From JAAOIF01 sp965206195 (GTDB taxonomy: Bacteria > Pseudomonadota > Gammaproteobacteria > PS1 > Pseudothioglobaceae): DNA of 64,000 nucleotides. The notes beneath the pieces are model-generated. The model was not told the DNA's origin. It was given only the letters and a program-made list of their open reading frames with translations, and ran no database searches. Within the stretch, counting starts at the first letter, position 1; each line of letters begins with the position of its first letter. The stretch is from assembly GCA_965206195.1 (NCBI GenBank), contig CBDBIZ010000011.1, forward strand, positions 620,001-684,000, written 5' to 3'. Shown in pieces: positions 57,874 to 64,000 of this stretch. The position numbers were made by a program, and so were the translations under genes.

Positions 57874-57930
57874 TTGTGGATTGGGCTAATGCAGTGGCCT
57901 CAATATTTAATCAGGCGTTTAACGGTGTTT

Positions 57931-60243
57931 CTAAAGATGAGGGTCTTCACTAATTGGCTCAGGCGCAAGTACCTGGCGATTGCCAGCACTATTCATACTA
58001 CTAACTACCCCACTGGCTTCCATGTCCTCGATAATACGAGCGGCGCGGTTATAACCAATGCGCATGCGTCGTTGTAGGCTAGAAATGGAGGCACGCCTAG
58101 AAGAGGTTACAATTTGCACAGCCTGGTCGTATAACGTATCCATCTCACCAATTGTGTTACTGGTACTATTATCCTCAGGGCTATTGACTAACTCGTTATT
58201 AGCATTTAGGATGCCATCGAGATAATTGGTGGCTGAATCTTGTCTTAAAAAGTTAACCACACGCTCAATTTCGCCGTCTGATACAAATGCGCCGTGAATA
58301 CGGGTTAGGTGAGATATGCCTGGGGTCATATACAGCATATCACCCATGCCCAACAATTGCTCAGCACCGCCTTGGTCAAGCACAGTGCGGGAATCTACTT
58401 TTGAAGAAACTTTAAATGCAATACGACTTGGTACGTTAGATTTTATCAAACCAGTAATCACATCAACACTTGGACGCTGTGTGGCAATAATTAGATGGAT
58501 GCCGGCAGCACGAGCCTTTTGTGCGAGACGCACAATCAATGCTTCAACGCGTTTGGCTTTAGTGCGATCTTCTTGTGCAAGCGCACCGAGCATATCAGCA
58601 AATTCGTCAATCACTAACATAATCAACGGTAGCGGTTCTAGCTCAGTGGCAGTTTCACCCTCTTGGGCAGTATCTGGATTAAAAGATGGATCTAATAAAG
58701 ATGTGCCTTGCGCTTTAGCATGTTTGAGTTTGGCGTTAAAACTCTCGATATTACGAACGCCAAACCTTGCTAACAAAGCATACCGCCGCTCCATTTCATT
58801 CACCGACCACCATAGGGCAGACGCCGCCTCATTCATGTCAGTAACCACTGGGGTTAGTAGGTGAGGGATGTCTGCGTAACAAGCCAGTTCTACAATTTTT
58901 GGGTCAATCATAATCATGCGTACCTCATCAGGTTTAGCCTTATAAAGCACGCTTAAGATGATTGCATTCAAACCTACCGACTTACCCATACCTGTTGCGC
59001 CAGCGACCAGCAAATGCGGCATTTTTGCCAGATTGGCAATCATCGGATGGCCATTAACATCTTTACCTAAACTTATGGTTAGCATTGAAGTAGAATTAGC
59101 AAATACTTCAGAAGATATAATTTCTTTTAACCTAATCAGCTCGCGTTGTGAGTTTGGAATTTCTAGCCCAATTACTGGTTTTCCAGGAATTACATCAATA
59201 ATACGCACACTTTCAACCAACAAAGCTCTGGCAAGGTCTTTGTTTAGATTTATAATTTGCGATACCTTAACGCCTGGCGCTAGCGACAATTCAAACTGGG
59301 TAACAACAGGACCAGGAGTAACTGTGGTAATAGTAACATCAAAACCAAAGTCTTTGAGTTTAAGCTCAACTTGATGTGACATTTCCTCAAGCATTTGTCC
59401 AGAATAGCCTGAGACACTGGTGCTGATTTCATCGAGTAAAGACAAATCTGGTAGACCGCTTAAAGTATCAGTATTAAACAGATTGGCAGAAACAAGCGCT
59501 GGTTTTTTAATGGCTTTATTAGGGTGGCGTTTATCCAATTTAGGTCTGGAAAAGATTGAGGGTTTTTTGCTTTTGATGGTTTGAGGTTTGGTGGGTTTTT
59601 TAATTTTATAAGTGTTGAATTTGGTTTTAACTGTTACTAGCGGTTTGGTCAATATAACACCGATGATGGCAAATATATTAACCCACGAGGTGGTACTAAC
59701 AATGCTAAAACTAATCATTATGATACTAAGGTAAATGATAAATGCCGCTGCGCCAAATAACGGACCGAAATATTGATGCATCAGATAACCAATATCGCCA
59801 CCAGCAATCCCGCCCACAATATCACCACTCTCAAGCGGGTTGAGCGCATCGATGCTAAAAAATGCCGCACTAAAGAATAATAGTACAATAAAAACCAAAA
59901 ATCGCAGTATAAAAACACCAGGATGAGCAGGCACTTTCCCAGTATTTTTATGGATACGCCAAGCCAGCCAAGCCAATGCAACAGGCACTAAATACGTGCT
60001 ATAGCCTAGAACTGATAAAGATATATCACTTAAATACGCGCCAATAACGCCTGCTTGGTTTAGTACCACAGCATTAAGCGTATTAGAACTAGAATACGGA
60101 TTTTCTAAAGGCGAATGCGTTACCAATGCCAATAGATAAACCAGGCTCAGCGCAAGTAGTGTAATAAATAAAATTTCGTTTGCCGCCTTTGAGCGTGGTT
60201 GACGAATGTGTTTGATGGATTGTGGCTTATTATTTCTTTTCAA
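57931..60243 (-). CDS. ftsK: DNA translocase FtsK
   Basis: 770 aa. The N-terminal domain has four membrane helices (about 25-195), followed by a short linker much smaller than in E. coli. The alpha/beta motor has Walker A LLVAGATGMGKSVGLNA, Walker B LIMLVIDEFADML, and IATQRPSVDVITGLIK. The C-terminal gamma winged helix (SSLQRRMRIGYNRAARIIEDMEASG) reads KOPS. It pumps DNA at the septum for dimer resolution. lolA follows. Confidence 0.96.
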   Translation of the reverse strand: MKRNNKPQSIKHIRQPRSKAANEILFITLLALSLVYLLALVTHSPLENPYSSSNTLNAVVLNQAGVIGAYLSDISLSVLGYSTYLVPVALAWLAWRIHKNTGKVPAHPGVFILRFLVFIVLLFFSAAFFSIDALNPLESGDIVGGIAGGDIGYLMHQYFGPLFGAAAFIIYLSIIMISFSIVSTTSWVNIFAIIGVILTKPLVTVKTKFNTYKIKKPTKPQTIKSKKPSIFSRPKLDKRHPNKAIKKPALVSANLFNTDTLSGLPDLSLLDEISTSVSGYSGQMLEEMSHQVELKLKDFGFDVTITTVTPGPVVTQFELSLAPGVKVSQIINLNKDLARALLVESVRIIDVIPGKPVIGLEIPNSQRELIRLKEIISSEVFANSTSMLTISLGKDVNGHPMIANLAKMPHLLVAGATGMGKSVGLNAIILSVLYKAKPDEVRMIMIDPKIVELACYADIPHLLTPVVTDMNEAASALWWSVNEMERRYALLARFGVRNIESFNAKLKHAKAQGTSLLDPSFNPDTAQEGETATELEPLPLIMLVIDEFADMLGALAQEDRTKAKRVEALIVRLAQKARAAGIHLIIATQRPSVDVITGLIKSNVPSRIAFKVSSKVDSRTVLDQGGAEQLLGMGDMLYMTPGISHLTRIHGAFVSDGEIERVVNFLRQDSATNYLDGILNANNELVNSPEDNSTSNTIGEMDTLYDQAVQIVTSSRRASISSLQRRMRIGYNRAARIIEDMEASGVVSSMNSAGNRQVLAPEPISEDPHL

Positions 60244-60396
60244 GGCAATTTACAGAGTTATTTTAAAAGGGTTATTGGGTTTAAAATCTACTTTCAGTAT
60301 AAATGAGTGTATTGAATGGGGTGGCGTACTTTATAATGCGGTTTTTATTTTGTTAATTATTAATACTTGTATAAGTATAAAGGATTCGTATTTGAA

Positions 60397-61341
60397 ATGA
60401 GTGAAAATAAACATTGTAAAGTATTAATTGTTGGCTCAGGACCTGCTGGTTATGCAGCAGCTGTATATGCCGCCAGAGCTAATCTTGCACCAGTGATTGT
60501 TAGCGGCGTGGAACAAGGCGGGCAACTCATGAGCACCACTGATGTAGATAATTGGCCAGGTGATGATACTGGCGTGCAAGGCCCTGATTTGATGGAACGC
60601 ATGAAAAAACATGCACAGCGTTTTGATACTGAAGTTATTAACGATTATATTGTGTCAGTTGATTTTTCCGAGCGTCCTTTTGCATTAACGGGTGCTGCTA
60701 GCACTTACAGTGCTGATGCGGTTATCATTGCCACGGGTGCATCTGCACGTTATTTAGGTTTGGCATCAGAAGAGGCGTTTAAAGGTAGAGGCGTTTCTGC
60801 CTGTGCAACCTGCGATGGATTTTTCTATCGCGGTCAAAAAGTGGCTGTGATTGGTGGCGGCAATACTGCGGTTGAAGAGGCGTTATTTTTGTCTAATATT
60901 GCCAAGCATGTTACCATCGTGCACCGTCGAGATAAATTCTCATCAGAAAAAATTCTATCTGAACAATTAATTGAAAAATCAAAAACTGGCAATATTAGCA
61001 TTGAATACAACCACAATCTTGACGAGGTATTGGGCGATAGCACGGGTGTAACTGGGTTGCGATTAAAAAATAATGATGGTGGTGGCAAACAAATTGATGT
61101 ACATGGCGTGTTTATCGCAATTGGACATACGCCAAACACAGCTATTTTTGAAGGGCATTTGGATATGAATCGTGGCTATATTGAGATACAAAGTGGCACT
61201 CAGGGCAACGCCACACAAACCAGTGTTGCGGGCGTATTTGCAGCTGGTGATGTGGCCGATCATATTTATCGTCAAGCTGTCACTTCTGCTGGTTCAGGTT
61301 GTATGGCGGCGTTGGATGCTGAGCGTTTTTTAGACGATTAG
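60397..61341 (+). CDS. trxB: Thioredoxin reductase
   Basis: 314 aa. FAD site LIVGSGPAGYAAAVYAAR, redox-active ACATCDGFFYRG, NADPH site VIGGGNTAVEEALFLS and HRRDKF, and VAGVFAAGDVADHIYRQAVTSAGSG. It reduces thioredoxin with NADPH. The start is the ATG at 60397; the ORF is open 30 nt upstream, but the family N-terminus fits this one. Confidence 0.96.
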   Translation: MSENKHCKVLIVGSGPAGYAAAVYAARANLAPVIVSGVEQGGQLMSTTDVDNWPGDDTGVQGPDLMERMKKHAQRFDTEVINDYIVSVDFSERPFALTGAASTYSADAVIIATGASARYLGLASEEAFKGRGVSACATCDGFFYRGQKVAVIGGGNTAVEEALFLSNIAKHVTIVHRRDKFSSEKILSEQLIEKSKTGNISIEYNHNLDEVLGDSTGVTGLRLKNNDGGGKQIDVHGVFIAIGHTPNTAIFEGHLDMNRGYIEIQSGTQGNATQTSVAGVFAAGDVADHIYRQAVTSAGSGCMAALDAERFLDD

Positions 61342-61400
61342 TTTTGGTTTATCGGTATAATCTCCACTTTCTGCTCCGTAAAGGGTTCAGCCCGACAAGG

Positions 61401-61428
61401 GTATAAGACCACATAGCTCAGTTGGTAG
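61401..61428 (+). repeat. Duplicate of the tRNA-Phe 5' end
   Basis: These 28 nt match 61461-61488 with one mismatch: six bases of leader plus the first 22 nt of tRNA-Phe (acceptor and half of the D arm). The repeat period is exactly 60 bp. A TATAAT at 61356-61361 upstream would transcribe both. Confidence 0.88.
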
Positions 61429-61466
61429 TGTTATTAATGGTTTTTTAAAAAATGATTTAGGTATAA

Positions 61467-61542
61467 GGCCACATAGCTCAGTTGGTAGAGCAAGGGACTG
61501 AAAATCCCTGTGTCCCTAGTTCAATTCTAGGTGTGGCCACCA
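61467..61542 (+). tRNA. pheT: tRNA-Phe (GAA)
   Basis: Full 76-nt cloverleaf with CCA: acceptor GGCCACA/TGTGGCC, D arm AGCTCAGTTGGTAGAGC, anticodon stem GGGAC/ATCCC around TGAAA (anticodon GAA), T arm CCTAGTTCAATTCTAGG. Confidence 0.95.
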
Positions 61543-61597
61543 TTTTTATTTCTCTTTTTTCCTTTCTAAAAAAATACTCGAAAAAACTGATATAGGT

Positions 61598-61729
61598 CTA
61601 CAGCAGTTTTATGACCAAGCCAATAATCGCTAGGGTTAAAAAAGCACCAGCCAGCATTGCCATGACTACACAAATTTGGGTAATACCACATTTATTTGAG
61701 CCAATTTCTTGACCATCATATTTCATCAT
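61598..61729 (-). CDS. Small membrane protein, 43 aa
   Basis: The product is MMKYDGQEIGSNKCGITQ followed by a membrane helix VVMAMLAGAFLTLAIIGLVI. An AGGAGAAC ribosome site precedes the ATG at 61729. Unknown family; the ribosome site and the clean helix support it. Confidence 0.5.
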   Translation of the reverse strand: MMKYDGQEIGSNKCGITQICVVMAMLAGAFLTLAIIGLVIKLL

Positions 61730-61842
61730 AGGACGTTCTCCTAAAAATAAAAATAGTTTTATTACTATTTTTATTCATGCTAACACAATAAAAAATAAGT
61801 TGTCTATTTATCGTTTAATAATAATATTAGAAAATTTATATA

Positions 61843-61983
61843 TTATTTATCTATTATATTATAGGACCATGATATAATACACATATGTTGTCGCCTTCCC
61901 CTAAAAATATTCTCCTCAAGAGATTGGGCGGCAACAACCAAAATCAGCATCATACCAATAAAATTAATAATAAACACAACCAT
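61843..61983 (-). CDS. Possible small membrane protein, 46 aa
   Basis: The frame reads MVVFIINFIGMMLILVVAAQ and then a charged tail (EENIFRGRRQ). No ribosome site is visible, so support is weak. An imperfect 9-bp inverted repeat (61887-61895 and 61927-61935) lies within it and may instead belong to an RNA. Nothing else is seen between here and 62063. Confidence 0.25.
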   Translation of the reverse strand: MVVFIINFIGMMLILVVAAQSLEENIFRGRRQHMCIISWSYNIIDK

Positions 61984-62063
61984 AGTCGCTTGATTGTCAC
62001 TAGCAACAATTGTTTATACTCAAACCTCAAGACCGTATAACACCTCTAATCCGCTGACTATGC

Positions 62064-62294
62064 TTGATGTATTATCCAGTTGCAGTGATGCAGAAATCTG
62101 ACAATGCCTTTTACAACTACAGCGATAAGGGTTATGATTTTGTGGTTGAGGCTCTAACCCCTATCAATTGCCAAGAGTGCAAAACGAGACGGTATAATTT
62201 AGACCATTATGTAACTAGCCTGCAAAGCACAAGCGTAAAGACCTTTAAAAGTAGGGGGTTTGAAATTCCTAAAAAAACTGGACGCCAAATTTAA
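62064..62294 (+). CDS. Doubtful ORF, 76 aa
   Basis: It starts MMYYPVAVMQKSDNAFYNYS and has a CQEC pair. The opening strand recalls HicB-type antitoxins, but the later part does not fit, so it may be a truncated and shifted remnant. No toxin partner is seen. 62295-62456 holds no other gene. Confidence 0.25.
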   Translation: MMYYPVAVMQKSDNAFYNYSDKGYDFVVEALTPINCQECKTRRYNLDHYVTSLQSTSVKTFKSRGFEIPKKTGRQI

Positions 62295-62456
62295 CCATTT
62301 AGGGGTCTAAAATGACTATTTCCAAACAGAATTTTACCAACGCTGTTGGCTGAACTAATTTGACAAATTCAACATAAGAATTAAATAAAGACTCTTTGCA
62401 TAATTATGGATGATTAGAAAGCGACAGCTATTATTTTGAAAATTTTTGAAAATTAC

Positions 62457-62482
62457 ACAAGTAAAAATTTACTTGTTTTTTA
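62457..62482 (+). terminator. Intrinsic terminator, plus strand
   Basis: ACAAGTAAA-AA-TTTACTTGT stem followed by a run of T on the plus strand. Read from topA (minus) the same stem has no T run. Confidence 0.6.
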
Positions 62483-62507
62483 ACGGCTTTTTTTTCTTAG
62501 TTTGGCT

Positions 62508-64000
62508 TTAAGGTTTGAGTTTGTCAGCAATGGCTTTTTTGCATTCTTCTAGGCTTAAATCGTTAGGTTCTTTGTCGCCGAAGACTTTTGTGATAGTGAT
62601 GTTTTTTTGCCCTTTGCCTTTTCGTTTACCGTTCCAAATATAGGGACCAAAACGCCCGTTTAACACTTGGATTTCACTCCCGTCAAAGGTTTTAATGATA
62701 CGTTTGGCGTCAAATTTTTCTTTCTCTACAATGAGTTCTAATGCGGTTTCAAGGCTGATTTCTTCGGGTGTGTGTTCTTTGAGTGAGAGGTATTTTTTAC
62801 CATATTGGATATAGGGGCCAAAACGCCCATAATTGGCTTTGATAACACCAAAATCATCGGTTTCGCCCACAATACGAGGCATATTAAATAACTCTAACGC
62901 CTCATTTAGGGTGATGGTTTCAATATCAAGTGAACCTCTAAGTGAAGCAAAAACTGGTTTGTTTTCATCGTCTTTATGACCGATTTGTGCAAATGCGCCG
63001 TACCGACCAAAACGCACGCTCACAGGTTTATCAGTTTTTGGGTCTGTGCCCAATTCGCGTACGCCGTGGGTTTCTTCGCGAGAGATACCAGTAGCAGCTT
63101 CGATTTTGGCATGAAACGGCTCGTAAAAATTCCTCACCACACCTTGCCAAGGGACGTTTTGTGTAGCAACAGTGTCAAAATCCCTTTCGAGTTTAGCGGT
63201 AAAATCAAAGTCAACAATATTACTAAAATGTTTCACCAAAAAATCATTCAACAAATACGCCACATTAGTGGGAAACAGTTTGTTTTTCTCCACACCCGTG
63301 TTTTCCACACCTTGAGATTCAAACACTTGACCCGCTTTAATTTCAATTAATTGATAGCTGCGCTCTTGTCCCTTGCGAGTTTCTTTGGAAACATAATTTC
63401 GCTCTTGCACGGTGGATACCATGGTGGCAAATGTAGAAGGGCGGCCGATACCCATTTCTTCAATTTTTTTCACCAAAGACGCTTCAGTGTAACGAGGCTT
63501 GGCACGAGAAAAACTTTCTCTCGCAACAAAACTCGCTAATGCCAATGCCTCGCCTTGTTTAAGGTTTGGCAGTAGTTTATCCTCACTTGACAAGTAGTCA
63601 TAAACACTTAAAAACCCTGGAAATACCCCCACCTCGCCATTAGCAATAAAATATTCGTTGCGATTAGAAATATTGATATTAATTTGGGTCTTTTGTAATT
63701 GTGCATCTGCCATTTGCGAGGCCAAAGTGCGTTTGTAAATCAGTGCATAAAGTTTAGCAGCTTGGTCTTTTATACCAAAAATTTCTGGCTTTTCGAGGTC
63801 GGTTGGGCGAATTGCCTCGTGTGCTTCTTGCGCACCATCACTCTTGGTTTTATAACGCCTAGGTTGGTGATACTGTGCGCCATATTGTTGTTTAATCACT
63901 TTTTCAGCCGCTTCAATCGCCGTTTCTGACAAGGTGAATGAATCAGTTCGCATATAAGTAATTGCGCCTTCGCGATATAAGTTTTGTGCCAAAGTCATAG
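62508..64000 (-). CDS. topA: DNA topoisomerase I, C-terminal part (runs off the window)
   Basis: The 3' 496+ codons of topA; the 5' part lies beyond 64000. GAITYMRTDS contains the active-site tyrosine (as E. coli Y319). YKTKSDGAQEAHEAIRPTD and MGIGRPSTFATMVSTVQERNYV follow. The C-terminus has repeated RFGRYGAF/NYGRFGPYIQYG-type Topo_C_Rpt motifs and no zinc fingers, so it is the repeat-tail type rather than the E. coli zinc-ribbon type. It relaxes negative supercoils. Confidence 0.95.
   Translation of the reverse strand, partial: MTLAQNLYREGAITYMRTDSFTLSETAIEAAEKVIKQQYGAQYHQPRRYKTKSDGAQEAHEAIRPTDLEKPEIFGIKDQAAKLYALIYKRTLASQMADAQLQKTQININISNRNEYFIANGEVGVFPGFLSVYDYLSSEDKLLPNLKQGEALALASFVARESFSRAKPRYTEASLVKKIEEMGIGRPSTFATMVSTVQERNYVSKETRKGQERSYQLIEIKAGQVFESQGVENTGVEKNKLFPTNVAYLLNDFLVKHFSNIVDFDFTAKLERDFDTVATQNVPWQGVVRNFYEPFHAKIEAATGISREETHGVRELGTDPKTDKPVSVRFGRYGAFAQIGHKDDENKPVFASLRGSLDIETITLNEALELFNMPRIVGETDDFGVIKANYGRFGPYIQYGKKYLSLKEHTPEEISLETALELIVEKEKFDAKRIIKTFDGSEIQVLNGRFGPYIWNGKRKGKGQKNITITKVFGDKEPNDLSLEECKKAIADKLKP

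Noticed and set aside
57789..57953. Plus-strand 54-codon ORF between lolA and ftsK
   Set aside because: It overlaps the lolA 5' region and the ftsK 3' end on the opposite strand, has no ribosome site, and part of its resemblance to coding sequence comes from the inverted repeat there.
62064..62294. HicB-type antitoxin
   Set aside because: Only the first strand resembles HicB; no HicA partner or DNA-binding domain is seen, so it is listed as a doubtful ORF only.

Overview
The window is AT-rich DNA from a gammaproteobacterium. The gene set (gshA-mnmE, secA, dxr-cdsA-uppS, cyoE with SCO proteins, trpFB/trpA, accD, ispH, ftsK-lolA, topA) and the low GC recall the sulfur-oxidising SUP05/Thioglobaceae lineage, including mussel symbionts. 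That placement is inference from familiarity; no alignment was run. Most genes are single-copy housekeeping genes in tight, often 4-nt overlapping (ATGA) operons. Between them lie islands of decaying accessory DNA: restriction-modification remnants, an Rhs-like tip, an FG-GAP repeat pseudogene and a string of small phage- or plasmid-like genes.

Positions 1-1430 (minus) hold a broken restriction-modification cassette. Positions 1468-9557 hold a complete rRNA operon on the minus strand: promoter, boxA, 16S, tRNA-Ile(GAT), tRNA-Ala(TGC), boxA, 23S, 5S and terminator. The 23S gene is about 4.57 kb because it carries three separate insertions. They are a group I intron with a LAGLIDADG endonuclease ORF after E. 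coli position about U1931, a stem-bounded intervening sequence at helix 45 carrying a complete YceI-like gene with a signal peptide, and a second intervening sequence at helix 25 carrying a frameshifted GIY-YIG nuclease gene. Subtracting the three leaves about 2.9 kb, the normal 23S length.

Positions 9.7-16.8 kb (minus) are a continuous run gshA-mnmE-sensor kinase-response regulator-rhodanese-dioxygenase-methyltransferase-like gene, with a divergent Nudix/thiamine-synthase-like fusion. At 17.7-18.9 kb there are remains of an Rhs-like C-terminus and a lipoprotein beside galE. At 20-25 kb are a dciA-like gene lacking a normal start, secA, anmK and pyrC. At 25.3-27.3 kb is a decayed FG-GAP lipoprotein. 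At 27.3-31.2 kb are ribF, mutY, metA and an ATPase. At 31.3-33.3 kb is a second type of dead R-M system with two methyltransferases. From 33.3 to 43.6 kb are alaC, a FKBP, purC, an M23 peptidase, dxr-cdsA-uppS, hisF, cyoE and SCO.

From 43.8 to 54.3 kb are trpF-trpB, glmU, rpmE, hemE, a second decayed copy of the first R-M cassette, then trpA-accD-fkpB-ispH and a PfkB kinase. Downstream of tRNA-Thr, 54.5-57.1 kb holds small membrane or coupled genes around a 305-residue protein resembling the anti-CRISPR AcrVA2. The window ends with lolA, ftsK, trxB, tRNA-Phe and the 3' part of topA.

Three of the four tRNA genes (Ala, Ile, Phe) have a truncated copy of their own 5' half just upstream, which is unexplained. 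The strongest candidates for something undescribed are the secreted-protein gene inside a 23S intervening sequence, the triple-insertion 23S gene, the AcrVA2-like island and the two uncharacterised small genes that travel with the HNH restriction cassette.
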